A stretch of DNA of 64,000 bases from Paenibacillus glycinis (lineage in GTDB: Bacteria > Bacillota > Bacilli > Paenibacillales > Paenibacillaceae), in the NCBI RefSeq assembly GCF_009909185.1, contig NZ_JAAAMV010000003.1, positions 62,001 to 126,000 of the forward strand, given 5' to 3'. The first letter of the stretch is position 1. Every line of letters begins with the position of its first letter. Of the stretch, positions 26,097 through 34,961 are shown one piece after another. The translations under genes were made by a program, and so were the position numbers. The notes below the pieces were generated by a model, which ran no database searches, had not been told where the DNA came from, and saw nothing but the letters and a program-made list of their open reading frames with translations.

Positions 26097-26305
26097 CGTC
26101 CGCGGCGATAGCCTTGGTTGCCTGCGTAAAACCTCACGCCCGGCAAAAGAGCCATCGATACGCGCAATAACGGTATGCGCAACAATGTTTGCCGTTGATA
26201 CGCATATACACCGTACGCACGGCGGATGGCCATCGTTACTCCTATTGGTTGCGTACTCGGCAGATTCGCCGACCGCGCCGATCGCAGGATCGGCTAAGCC
26301 CTTCC

Positions 26306-26359
26306 AACGAACAAGGCCTCCAATTCCGCATTTCGGCGGAAATGGAGGCCTTGTTCGTT
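26306..26359. terminator. Very long hairpin between convergent genes
   Basis: Two 24-base arms (26306-26329 and 26336-26359), complementary at all but one position, with a six-base loop, then TTTT on the plus strand. It probably terminates both the CvfC-like gene and the GH78-like gene. The rest of the 26097-26510 gap shows nothing recognisable. Confidence 0.7.
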
Positions 26360-26510
26360 TTCAACATCCTGATTCAAGCTGGCACATACGGGCAAAGGTA
26401 TCCGGCGAAATGAGTCATAAAACGCTCTCGCGCCGACGCGATTTAGCCAACAAGGTCGAGACCCGGCGCGCGAACAAGAACTCGTTCGGCCCTGCCGCAT
26501 CCGCTCTAAA

Positions 26511-28913
26511 TCATCCAACGGCCGCGTTCAACGGACACGACGCCGCGATATCCGGTTGGGCGAATTCACGCGCGGTACCGTCCGGCAGCACGACAACGGC
26601 CGGGACGCCTGCCGGAACGCTCGCCCGCAGCTCGAAGCGGCCGTCCTTGATGTCCCAGCGCACGCGAACCTCGCCTTGACGCGTCGGAACGACGCCTTCC
26701 GCCCATTCCTGCCCCGCGGGCTTCGGAGCGATGCGGATCGCCGCGAAGCCCGGCTTCTCCGGCTGCACGCCGAGCGTCTCGGCCGGGTACTCGTACAGCG
26801 GCAGCGCGCTCCAGCCATGGCAGTCGCTGCGCTGCTGGACGGGATCCTCGACCCATGCGGTAAGGCCGAGCGCGATCTGATCTTTCCAAGGCTGCCACAA
26901 TTCCGCCGTGCGGCCGTAAAGCCCGGTCATCGCCAGCGCCCGGAAGAGGAAATGGCTCATGGAAAAGGACGCGCGCGCCAGATCCGGGCGAGCCAGCATC
27001 CGTTCCATTAACCGCGTCGCTTCCGCGCCTTCCGCCGCCCCGGCCAGTACCGCCCAGATCTGCGCGTGCTGGCTGTACATCGGCACGGTCGGTCCGTCGC
27101 GGAACAGGCCGCTTTCCCGGTCATAGCAGGCGGCGCGAACCGCTTCGTTCACGGATCGCGCCCGCGCGCGGTATTCGGCCGCCGTATCCCGGCGGCCCGC
27201 CGCCTCGTTCAACTCTGCGCCTTGGTTCAGCGAGGCCGCATACATCAGGTTATACGCGGCGAGCGCGCCGGACGTTCTCGCCGGAGGCGCGCCCGCGGTC
27301 GATTGCCACGTATCCACCCAGTCGACGAAGGCCCAGTACGGCTCGGGAATATAACCGACGAGTCCGTCCTCCGTCAAACGCTCGAACCAGCCCAGCACCG
27401 CGTCGACGGTCGGCAAATACCGGCGCACCAGCGCACCGTCGCCGAAATGCGCGTAATGGTCGCGGACCATCTGCACCCAAAACAGCGCGAAGCCCGGGAT
27501 GACCTGCCGCGATACGGACGGGTACCGGCTCTGCAGCATGCCGGACGGAAGCAAGGAGCTGTGAAAATCATGAATCGTCTTGCGTCCCAGACGGTCGTCC
27601 CCGCTGACCGAGTAAGCGAACAGCGCCTGCGATTTCGCGTCCATGATATACTGCATCTGCTCGTAGTAAGGCGTATCCTCGAACGTATCCTGCATGCAGT
27701 TTTGCAGCGTGTTCAGGCTGATGCGCCACATGGCCTCGGACTGCGGATCGGAGCTCCGCGCGGTGCCGGCCTCCTGCAGCGGATACCCGGTCGCGCGCCA
27801 GCTCAGCCGCGCCAGCGTGAGCGGCTCGTCGCCTGCCCGGATGTCGACCCGGACGAAACGAAACGCCCGGCGCCCCATCGGCTCGTAGGTTTCCGGAACC
27901 TCGGGGCTGCCCCACCCGGCCGGCGAATAACGGTCGGCGTTGCCGTGCAGCGCCTTGCCCTCCGGGTCGTCGCGGACGGCTTTCCGATTGCCCCCGTTAT
28001 GCCGTTGCTCCCCGTACTCATAGGCCTCGGCGTACAGCAGCTCGACGCGGCCGCCGGTTCCGCCCCAAACCTGCAGCTGCGGATAGCCGGTCGTGAGCGC
28101 GCCGGCATCCAGCTCCAGCCAGGCGGATTCTCCCGCCTTCAGCTCAAGCGGAAACAAGCCTCCGACGTCATTCGGCTGCGCGTTCGCGTCGACATTCGCC
28201 GCCCCTTCAATGCCGAATGCGCGCATCACCCGGCTGAACTCCCGATCGGTCTCGCGCATCGGCGGGATCGGCCGCGGCTTCAGCTGCCACGGAAGCAGCT
28301 GGCCGTAGAGCCGGTCGAGCGGCTCCAGCGGCTTGGCGCAGACGGGCCACGCCGAGTCGTCATAATCCGCTTCGCGCCAGCCGGCCGGGACAAGGCTGCC
28401 TTGCACCTCCTCCGTCCCCCCGACGAACAGCGTATGCGTCTCTTTCTGGACGGCGACCGCCTCGCATGGAAGAAGCCGCCAAGAGCCGTCGGTGTCCAGC
28501 GCCTCCAGCACCGTGCCGTCCTTAGCCTTGCGCGCGCCCTGCAGCCAGAATCCGCCGGCATCCGAGCGCCATTCCGACAGCGGACCGCCGTCCGACGCGC
28601 CACCGGTCAGCAGGCTCGGGTAGTGCACGACCTCCGCCGCTATGACGTTCCGCCCTTTCCGGAGATAGGGCGCCAGATTCACCGTATCGTAGTAGTGGCT
28701 CCAATCGTCGCCTTTGCAAGGCCCGCGGAGCACGAAGTTCCCGTTCACGTACAGGCGGTATTTGCTGTCGGCCGTCACTTCGACCGTTAATTCTTCCGCT
28801 GCTTCCTTGCTGTCGAACGTCTTGCGAAACAGCGTTCTGCGCTGTGTGCGTTCCGCGCCGCCGCGATGATCCGGCCAGATCCAACAGGCCGTCCAAACAT
28901 GCCGATGTTCCAT
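26511..28913 (-). CDS. Alpha-L-rhamnosidase-like (GH78-type) glycoside hydrolase
   Basis: The 800-residue protein has no signal peptide and begins with beta-rich carbohydrate-binding-like domains (TADSKYRLYVNGNFVLRGP, residues about 45-65). A six-hairpin catalytic barrel spans roughly 430-720 with TFEDTPYYEQMQYIMDAK, an acidic segment typical of GH78, and EPYWAFVDWVDTW. A C-terminal beta domain follows. Cytoplasmic GH78 enzymes release rhamnose from imported oligosaccharides. GGAGGG eight bases before the ATG at 28913 sets the start. It is divergent from an AraC regulator 130 bases away, which probably controls it. The alternative is another six-hairpin glycosidase of unknown specificity. Confidence 0.82.
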   Translation of the reverse strand: MEHRHVWTACWIWPDHRGGAERTQRRTLFRKTFDSKEAAEELTVEVTADSKYRLYVNGNFVLRGPCKGDDWSHYYDTVNLAPYLRKGRNVIAAEVVHYPSLLTGGASDGGPLSEWRSDAGGFWLQGARKAKDGTVLEALDTDGSWRLLPCEAVAVQKETHTLFVGGTEEVQGSLVPAGWREADYDDSAWPVCAKPLEPLDRLYGQLLPWQLKPRPIPPMRETDREFSRVMRAFGIEGAANVDANAQPNDVGGLFPLELKAGESAWLELDAGALTTGYPQLQVWGGTGGRVELLYAEAYEYGEQRHNGGNRKAVRDDPEGKALHGNADRYSPAGWGSPEVPETYEPMGRRAFRFVRVDIRAGDEPLTLARLSWRATGYPLQEAGTARSSDPQSEAMWRISLNTLQNCMQDTFEDTPYYEQMQYIMDAKSQALFAYSVSGDDRLGRKTIHDFHSSLLPSGMLQSRYPSVSRQVIPGFALFWVQMVRDHYAHFGDGALVRRYLPTVDAVLGWFERLTEDGLVGYIPEPYWAFVDWVDTWQSTAGAPPARTSGALAAYNLMYAASLNQGAELNEAAGRRDTAAEYRARARSVNEAVRAACYDRESGLFRDGPTVPMYSQHAQIWAVLAGAAEGAEATRLMERMLARPDLARASFSMSHFLFRALAMTGLYGRTAELWQPWKDQIALGLTAWVEDPVQQRSDCHGWSALPLYEYPAETLGVQPEKPGFAAIRIAPKPAGQEWAEGVVPTRQGEVRVRWDIKDGRFELRASVPAGVPAVVVLPDGTAREFAQPDIAASCPLNAAVG

Positions 28914-29042
28914 CCTGCACTTCCCTCCGCACGAGTATATGAAAACGCTTGACATTCTCATTATAGGGAGATAAAACGAGTAGAAGAGGGGTTATCGACT
29001 CATAATCGGGGTGAATCGGATCCCGTTGCCGGAGGTGGTCGC

Positions 29043-29903
29043 ATGAAAGCGGAAAGACGGTTCACGCACGCGCAGCTCATCCATCCGGACGAGCGAATCC
29101 GCATCCATCTGCTGAATAACGAAATCTACCGCACCGTCGGAACGCACGGGCATGATTTCGTGGAGCTGCTCTATATCCGTTCCGGCAAGGCGGTGCACCG
29201 GCTGAACGACAAGTCCTTTCTCGCCGGCGCCGGGGACGCGTTCGTCATCCAGGCCGGGGATACGCATTCGTTCGAGCCGATCACGCCGTTTTTCGAATGG
29301 ATCGACTGCATGTTCGTGCCCGAATTCATCGACTTCGACGTGCGTTCCCTGCTCTCCGACCGGAAATATTTCGCGAGCGACGGGATGGAGATCGACTACC
29401 TCATGGGAGCCATGCTGCGGGAATACGGGGAGAAGAAGCCGGCCTACCTGACCAAGCTGAGGGGATACCTGCTCGCGCTCCTCGCGGAATTGGGCCGCCA
29501 AGGGGAACAGCGCGATGAGCGCCCTTACGGCAGCCGAAAAAAAACGCGGCTCCTGCAGGAGGCCGTCGAATACGTCCACCTGCACTACCGCGATAAAATC
29601 AATCTGGACGACGCGGCCGCGAAGCTCGGCATCAGTCGCAGCACGCTGAACCGCCTGTTCCGGAGCCGCGCGAACGACAGCTTCGCAGGCTTCGTCAACG
29701 CGTACCGGCTGGAGCGAAGCAGCCTTCTGCTCCGATCCGGCGAGCTGCCGATCCGGGATGCCGCGCTGGAATGCGGCTTCGCCGACGGCAAGCATTTCCG
29801 CACGCTGTTCCGGCGCCGGTTCGGCATGACGCCGGGCGAGTTCCGGAAGGCCGCTGCCGCCGGCGCAGCGGAGCAGCACGGCGAACCAGAGCAGCCGGAA
29901 TGA
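29043..29903 (+). CDS. AraC-family regulator with N-terminal cupin domain
   Basis: The 286-residue protein has an N-terminal sugar-sensing cupin (about 20-95: HGHDFVELLYIRSGKAVH, AGDAFVIQAGDTHSFEP) and a C-terminal double HTH (about 175-275: DDAAAKLGISRSTLNRLFR and IRDAALECGFADGKHFRTLFRRRFGMTPGEF, quoted in parts). The final motif is the conserved AraC signature. It is divergently transcribed from the GH78-like gene, the usual layout for a local activator responding to a rhamnosyl sugar. The effector is inferred. Confidence 0.92.
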   Translation: MKAERRFTHAQLIHPDERIRIHLLNNEIYRTVGTHGHDFVELLYIRSGKAVHRLNDKSFLAGAGDAFVIQAGDTHSFEPITPFFEWIDCMFVPEFIDFDVRSLLSDRKYFASDGMEIDYLMGAMLREYGEKKPAYLTKLRGYLLALLAELGRQGEQRDERPYGSRKKTRLLQEAVEYVHLHYRDKINLDDAAAKLGISRSTLNRLFRSRANDSFAGFVNAYRLERSSLLLRSGELPIRDAALECGFADGKHFRTLFRRRFGMTPGEFRKAAAAGAAEQHGEPEQPE

Positions 29904-30011
29904 TCCCCGGTTCGCGCGACAGCCGTAATGAATCGCCGGTAGACTGCCTGCGCCACTCGCCTATCCGCGCGGTTTCTCCATTGCTGGCCGTTGCCGCCGT
30001 ACGCGATCGGC

Positions 30012-30788
30012 TCAGCCCGCTGCCGGATATCGATTCGTCCACGCATGATCCTGCCGCATCTGCGCATCCGTCTTCAGAAAATACGCGTAGCTCGCTATAC
30101 CGGGCCGGTCGGGCACGGGATCGTCCCAAGTCGCGTCCATATGGAGCCAGCGGCCGTCCACCCGCACGAGATTCCAGACATGGCTGCTCCCGCCCGCGCT
30201 GCCCTCCACGATCCGCGTCTCGAAGCCGGCGAGCTTCAGCATGCGGTACGCCAGAAGCGAATACCCTTGGCAGACCGAGCTGCCGGTCGTCAACGCGTCG
30301 TAGGCGGTGTAATGCTGCAGCGTCGTATCGTACGCGACGTGCGTGACGATCCAGTCGTGGATGGCCCGCGCCTGCTGCCGCTCGCCTACGGCGTCCTTCA
30401 GAATCGCCGGCAGCACTTGACTCAGCTTTGCGTCCACGAGCGCCGTCTCGTCCGCGGTTTCGCGGTAAGCGACCGTCAGTTTGATTTTGGCCGCCGCGCT
30501 CCACGTGCGAATCGTATAGAGATAGGAGTCCACGTTATACGCCACGTAATCGTCTCTGGCGAAGACTTGCTTGAGCAGCTCTCCGATATTCGCCGACAGT
30601 TCCTTGCGGTCCCCGACGTAATCGAAGCTGATCTCGGTCTTGCGCTGTTCCAACTGCGCGAATATCGATGCGCTCAACTGGTCGAGCGTTTGTTCGGAGG
30701 ACGCCACGCTGATGTGATGATCCTCGGAACCCAGCCCGACGAAAATAACCGCCGCGATCAGCGCGACTCGAACGATCCACTTCATCAT
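30012..30788 (-). CDS. Exported transglutaminase-like domain protein
   Basis: The 258-residue protein has an N-terminal hydrophobic signal or anchor (MKWIVRVALIAAVIFVGLG) and a C-terminal transglutaminase-core domain (about 160-250). The Cys is in TGSSVCQGYSLLAYRML, the His in SSHVWNLVRVDG and the Asp in LHMDATWDDP, together the papain-like triad. Such proteins are probably extracytoplasmic proteases or cross-linking enzymes of the wall. AAGGAGGG lies just before two consecutive ATGs (30788 and 30785), and either may be used. The gene is single, and its function beyond the fold is unknown. Confidence 0.83.
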   Translation of the reverse strand: MMKWIVRVALIAAVIFVGLGSEDHHISVASSEQTLDQLSASIFAQLEQRKTEISFDYVGDRKELSANIGELLKQVFARDDYVAYNVDSYLYTIRTWSAAAKIKLTVAYRETADETALVDAKLSQVLPAILKDAVGERQQARAIHDWIVTHVAYDTTLQHYTAYDALTTGSSVCQGYSLLAYRMLKLAGFETRIVEGSAGGSSHVWNLVRVDGRWLHMDATWDDPVPDRPGIASYAYFLKTDAQMRQDHAWTNRYPAAG

Positions 30789-31021
30789 GCGCCCTCCTTT
30801 TCCCCAATGTCCGGTTTTCCCTCTATTATACCCAATATATGGCACAATTGAACATGCTATTCGACCCCTTCACCACCGAGCCGGTTCATCCTAGTCCAGG
30901 CTGCAGAACTGCCGGAGGCGATGCCTGTCGTCCGATTGCTGCGTCGGGAGGGACGCTTGTACGTTCGCTTCCAAGATTATTAACCTCCAGCCGCCGGTTG
31001 AAAATGCGCTAAACGGCAAAA

Positions 31022-31045
31022 AAGGATGCTTTCGGCGGCATCCTT
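31022..31045 (-). terminator. Terminator of the redoxin-M20-GNAT-LLM operon
   Basis: AAGGATGC and GCATCCTT form an 8-bp stem, followed on the minus strand by six T, 40 bases after the LLM gene's stop. Confidence 0.8.
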
Positions 31046-31084
31046 CCGATCGTTATCGTTTTCGTTGCATCGCGTTACGTCTCG

Positions 31085-32158
31085 TTAAATCGCTTGGCTG
31101 CCTGGGCTGCCCGCGCGATTCGGCTCCCCCCAAACCTTGCTCGGGATCTCGCGGCGAAGGACCGGCGCCACATCCTCGGCGAACCGCTCCAGCTGCTCCT
31201 CCTGCTCGTCCTCGGTCAAGCCGTCCACGCTGATGCTGAGCACCTCGTGCCCGAACGCCTCGCGGTAGGCCAGGATCTTCTCGATGACGCCGTCGGCGCT
31301 GCCGATCAGCGCGGGACCGTTCGCCACGGCATCCTCCAGATCGACGAACGGCGACTGGTTATGCTGCGCCGCGGCGGTCGCCTGCATCGCTTCGTAATAA
31401 GGACGATAACGGCGCAGCGCCTCCTCGTGCGTACGTGCGATATACAGGCTGCCTGCTCCCGCGCCAACGACCGCATCCTTGGGATCCCTCCCGTAGAACG
31501 CCCAGCGCTCCCGGTAATGGTCGATCAGCGCTTTATACTTCGACATGTGATGAAACGCGTTCGACGAGAAAATCGGCTCGCCGAATTTAGCCGCGAGCTC
31601 GGTCGACCGCGTGCTCGACGCGCTGCCGTGCCAGACCGGGATCGGCTGCTGCAGCGGCCTCGGCTGCGTCGTGATCCGATCGAGCTTGGGCCGGTACCGC
31701 CCCTCCCAGCTCACCTCTTCCTCGCGCCATAGCCGGCGAAGCAGCTCGTAGCGCTCGGCCATGGAGTCCCACTGCTCTTCCTCGGCGATCCCGAAGAGCG
31801 GATAGTGGCGGGGATCGTTTCCTTTGCCGATGATGAGTTCGAGCCGGCCGCCGGACAAATGATCCAGCGTCGCGTAATCTTCCGCCACGCGAACGGGATC
31901 CAGCACGCTGATCACCGTGACGGTCGTGAGGAGCCGGATGCGGGAGGTGCGGGCGGCGATCGCGGCCAGCACGACCGGAGGCGACGACGACAGGAACGGC
32001 GAGCCGTGCCGTTCGCCGATGCCGTAGGCGTCGTACCCGAGCGACTCCGTCATGGCCGCCTGGCGAAGGACGCGCTCGAATTTCTCTTGCGGAGTCAGCG
32101 ACTCGCCCGTGACGGCGTTGGGCAGGTTCATGATCAGGCTGAACACGGCGATTTTCAA
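31085..32158 (-). CDS. LLM-class flavin-dependent monooxygenase
   Basis: The 357-residue bacterial-luciferase-like barrel carries ESLGYDAYGIGERHG, PPVVLAAIAARTSRIRLLTTVTVISVLDPVRVAEDYATLDHLSGGR (in parts) and IPVWHGSASSTRSTELAAKFG, all typical of FMNH2-dependent LLM oxidoreductases. It starts at TTG, with AAGGAGG ten bases upstream. It is the last gene of a four-gene operon with a redoxin, an M20 deacylase and a GNAT acetyltransferase. In Bacillus subtilis the ytm and yxe operons combine the same enzyme classes to N-acetylate, oxidatively cleave and deacetylate S-modified cysteines. A comparable role here is inferred. Confidence 0.88.
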   Translation of the reverse strand: MKIAVFSLIMNLPNAVTGESLTPQEKFERVLRQAAMTESLGYDAYGIGERHGSPFLSSSPPVVLAAIAARTSRIRLLTTVTVISVLDPVRVAEDYATLDHLSGGRLELIIGKGNDPRHYPLFGIAEEEQWDSMAERYELLRRLWREEEVSWEGRYRPKLDRITTQPRPLQQPIPVWHGSASSTRSTELAAKFGEPIFSSNAFHHMSKYKALIDHYRERWAFYGRDPKDAVVGAGAGSLYIARTHEEALRRYRPYYEAMQATAAAQHNQSPFVDLEDAVANGPALIGSADGVIEKILAYREAFGHEVLSISVDGLTEDEQEEQLERFAEDVAPVLRREIPSKVWGEPNRAGSPGSQAI

Positions 32159-32196
32159 ATCGATCGCCTCCTTCCGTTCTTCATGGCTGTCGGGTT

Positions 32197-32754
32197 CTAT
32201 CTGACCCTCTCATTCGGTTGGCCGTCTAACCGCCCGTTCGATTGCGGCTGGTTAGCGTCGGGAACGACCGTCTTGCGCAGCAGGTGCATCATTCCGTCTC
32301 CGTTCCCGGGATCGAAGGCGTGGAACCGCTCGTACCCTCTTCGCTCGTACATCGGCAGCAGCCACGGATGCTTCTCGGCCGTCGCGAGCGTCACGCCGGG
32401 CGCGCCCGTTTGCTCCGCGACCGTCCGCTCCACCCAGTCCAGCAGCTGCCCTCCGAGGCCCTGCCCTTGCGACGCCGGATCGACCGCAAACCACTTCAGG
32501 AACGGCAGATCGGTCAGGCCCTTTAATTCGTTTCCTTTGGAATGCGTCACGGTCGCTTTGATATCCCCGTCGACTTCAAGCACGTAGCAGTCGTTCTTGC
32601 GCACGTTGTCCTCGATCAACGCCAAATCCGCATTGGCCGCCGGCCAGTGCAGCTCCAGCTCGCGGATCGTCACGTACGCGTCGTACGTAATCGCAAGCAG
32701 CCGCTCCGCGTCCGCCTCCGTTGCCAATCTGAACCGTACATCCATCGTTTTCAC
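32197..32754 (-). CDS. GNAT-family N-acetyltransferase
   Basis: The 185-residue protein has the GNAT fold: an N-terminal FRLATEADAERLLAITYDAY, a central beta strand LKWFAVDPASQGQGLGGQLLDWV containing the acetyl-CoA pyrophosphate loop (Q-G-Q-G-L-G-G), and a C-terminal PMYERRGYERFHAFDPG segment. It starts 16 bases after the M20 gene and ends 38 bases before the LLM gene, so it is in the same operon. By analogy with YtmI/YxeL of Bacillus it may acetylate the amino group of an S-substituted cysteine before oxidation. A second in-frame ATG three codons in is possible. Confidence 0.85.
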   Translation of the reverse strand: MKTMDVRFRLATEADAERLLAITYDAYVTIRELELHWPAANADLALIEDNVRKNDCYVLEVDGDIKATVTHSKGNELKGLTDLPFLKWFAVDPASQGQGLGGQLLDWVERTVAEQTGAPGVTLATAEKHPWLLPMYERRGYERFHAFDPGNGDGMMHLLRKTVVPDANQPQSNGRLDGQPNERVR

Positions 32755-32770
32755 CTCTTCGTCGTTGTCT

Positions 32771-34024
32771 TCAAGCTAGATTATACCGCTTCGAGGCTTC
32801 CAGCACGAACCGCACATGGAGCTTCGCTCCCTTCAGCAGCAGCCGCTCGTCGATATCGAACCTCGGGTGATGCAGGGGATGCCGATGCGAGTCCGTACCC
32901 GAGCCGAGGAACGCGAAGGCGCCGGGCACCTGCTTCAGATACAGCGCGAAATCTTCGCCGGCGAGGCTCGGCTGCTCCAGCGGCATGGCCCGTTCCGCGC
33001 CGAATACGGCGGCTCCCGCTGCAAGCGCCAGCTCCGCGGCCTTCCCGTCGTTCTTGAGCGCCGTGCCGAGCCGGAAGCGCGTCTCGCAGCCGCCCCCGAA
33101 CGAAGCGGCGATCGCCGCCGCCCGGCGCTCGATGGCGTCCCGGACGCGGAGAACGGTCGCCTCCTCGAAAACCCTGTAGGAGCCGGTGATCTCGCTGCTC
33201 TCGGCGATGGCGTTCAGCGCGGTGCCCGCCCGAAGCGTGCCGAACGACAGCACGCCCGGCTCCAGCGGGTCGATCTCCGAAGCCATGGCGACCTTCGTCT
33301 CCGTCACGAACTGCGCCGCCATGAGCAGGGCGTCCACCGCCAGATGCGGCGTGCCGTGATGGCCCGACACGCCCTTGAACGCCACGCGAAAATGCGTGGA
33401 CGCGGCCATCGCGTAAGCCCGGTGAACGCCGACGGTACCGAAGGGCAGCTCCGGCCACGCATGCAGCGCGAAGCACAGATCGACGCCGTCGAGCAGACCG
33501 GCCTCGATCATGTCCCGCCCGCCGCTGACCATGCTCCCGTCCTCGGCTTCGAGCGCGCCTTCCTCCGCCGGCTGGAACGCGAACTTGATCGTGCCCGCCA
33601 GCTCGCTTCGGCATTCGCTCAGCACGCGCGCCGCGCCGAGCAGCATGGCCATATGCGCGTCGTGTCCGCAGGCGTGCATGACGCCGTCCACTCCCGAACG
33701 GTACGGAACGTCGTTCTGTTCCCGGATCGGCAGCGCGTCCATGTCGGCGCGAAGCAGAATCGTCCGGCCCGGGCGGCCGCCGCGAAGCGTGCCGACGACG
33801 CCTTTGCCGAAATGCTTGCCGACGCCCTCCTCCACCTCCAGGCCGTACGCCCTCAGCTGCCCCGCGACCTTGGCCGCCGTCCGCTCCACGTCGAACATCG
33901 TCTCTGGATGCCGGTGAAAATCGCGCCGGAGCTGCGTCAGCCCGGTTTCCAGCTCCCGTTCCAAGCGTTCCAGCCGGGCCTGCAGCGCCCGGTCCTCGAA
34001 CATGGCCGCGAATGCCTGCGCCAT
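32771..34024 (-). CDS. M20D-family amidohydrolase (N-acyl-amino-acid deacylase type)
   Basis: The 417-residue protein is an M20 peptidase family amidohydrolase: RRDFHRHPETMFDVERTA, the metal motif MHACGHDAHMAMLLGAA, the Glu pair in FAFQPAEEGALEAEDG, His in ALHAWPELPFGTVGV, a dimerisation (lid) domain about 200-315, and the final His in SHRHPLHHPRFDIDE. Enzymes of this class remove N-acyl groups from amino acids such as N-acetylcysteine derivatives, auxin conjugates and hippurate. AAAGGAGGGG precedes the ATG. It is the second gene of the operon after the redoxin. Confidence 0.92.
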   Translation of the reverse strand: MAQAFAAMFEDRALQARLERLERELETGLTQLRRDFHRHPETMFDVERTAAKVAGQLRAYGLEVEEGVGKHFGKGVVGTLRGGRPGRTILLRADMDALPIREQNDVPYRSGVDGVMHACGHDAHMAMLLGAARVLSECRSELAGTIKFAFQPAEEGALEAEDGSMVSGGRDMIEAGLLDGVDLCFALHAWPELPFGTVGVHRAYAMAASTHFRVAFKGVSGHHGTPHLAVDALLMAAQFVTETKVAMASEIDPLEPGVLSFGTLRAGTALNAIAESSEITGSYRVFEEATVLRVRDAIERRAAAIAASFGGGCETRFRLGTALKNDGKAAELALAAGAAVFGAERAMPLEQPSLAGEDFALYLKQVPGAFAFLGSGTDSHRHPLHHPRFDIDERLLLKGAKLHVRFVLEASKRYNLA

Positions 34025-34096
34025 CCTGACCCCTCCTTTCTGCTCCGATCGGCGTTTGCTTATACGATGGCCATGCGGCTTGGGGAGCGTAAGCCC

Positions 34097-34738
34097 TTAA
34101 ACCGCCTTCTCCGTCCGAGCAGCCAGCATGCCGCGGATATGCTCCAGTATCGCCCGCTTCTCCAGGCTCTGCACGGTCGACCGGCGCTTCTTCAGGTCCG
34201 CCAGAAGCAATCGGCGCACGTCCTCCGTCAATTCCCCGATCGGCTTGCCGCGGCCGCTCAGCTCCGCATGGGCCGCCCAGAACTGCTCCTGCCAGACCTT
34301 CAGCAGAACCGTGATGTCCTTCGGCCGCTCGATGAAATGGCCCAGCTCTTCTCCGGCTTGGCTGAAGAACACATAGGTCGGGATCCGGCTTTGCCCGTCC
34401 TTGGCCGGATACGACTCCGCGATGTCCCGGTTGCCGGGATCGCGGGGAATGACGCGCAGCTTGAGCTTGCCCGTATCCCGCTCGATGCGCGCGAACAGGG
34501 GCAGGTTGGCCGCCACGTCGCCGCACCAATCATGCGCCAGCGCCAGCACGTCGACCGGCTCCGGCAGCTCCGCGAAGAAAGCCAGTTCCTGCTCGCTCAG
34601 CTCATAGGCCTCGTAATTATCCTGCAGCGCGTCGCGGTTGACCTGCGCCTGCGCCAGGAAGGTCTCGAAGTCGACCGCTTCATGAAACGCCTGTTCCCTG
34701 CGCGCTTGGGAGATGCGGTTGTTCTTGAATTCCGCCAT
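34097..34738 (-). CDS. Thioredoxin-family protein with a single active-site cysteine
   Basis: The 213-residue thioredoxin-fold protein has its active-site region as LALAHDWCGDVAANLPLFARI. The first Cys is followed by Gly-Asp and no second Cys, so only a monothiol mechanism is possible. A cis-Pro motif is present in SRIPTYVFFSQAGEELG. The N-terminal 60 and C-terminal 60 residues are helical. Proteins of this group are annotated as thioredoxin-9-like and have no settled function. It is the first gene of the four-gene operon; in the Bacillus ytm cluster a redoxin (YtnI) has a similar place. Confidence 0.8.
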   Translation of the reverse strand: MAEFKNNRISQARREQAFHEAVDFETFLAQAQVNRDALQDNYEAYELSEQELAFFAELPEPVDVLALAHDWCGDVAANLPLFARIERDTGKLKLRVIPRDPGNRDIAESYPAKDGQSRIPTYVFFSQAGEELGHFIERPKDITVLLKVWQEQFWAAHAELSGRGKPIGELTEDVRRLLLADLKKRRSTVQSLEKRAILEHIRGMLAARTEKAV

Positions 34739-34961
34739 GTACCGTCACCCTCTCTTCGCTGAATCTCGACTGCCCGAGGCGTATGGCCTGCCACGCAAAA
34801 TAGCCGGGTCCTCAAGCAAACGCGCTCGAGCGGTCCCGGCCTCCGGCAATCCAGTCGGCCCCGATAAAACCGATTAATCTCATTGGGTTTTACGGATATC
34901 GTATCCATTACGAACGCCGATGTCTAATCAGTATTTTCTATCGGTGCATCGAATCGTTCGA

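Noticed and set aside
26294-26518. A 74-codon minus-strand frame between the CvfC-like and GH78-like genes
   Set aside because: It covers the long hairpin and overlaps the GH78-like stop region; no ribosome binding site.
32781-34529. A 582-codon minus-strand frame overlapping the M20 and redoxin genes
   Set aside because: The M20 catalytic motifs are in a different frame and this one has none.
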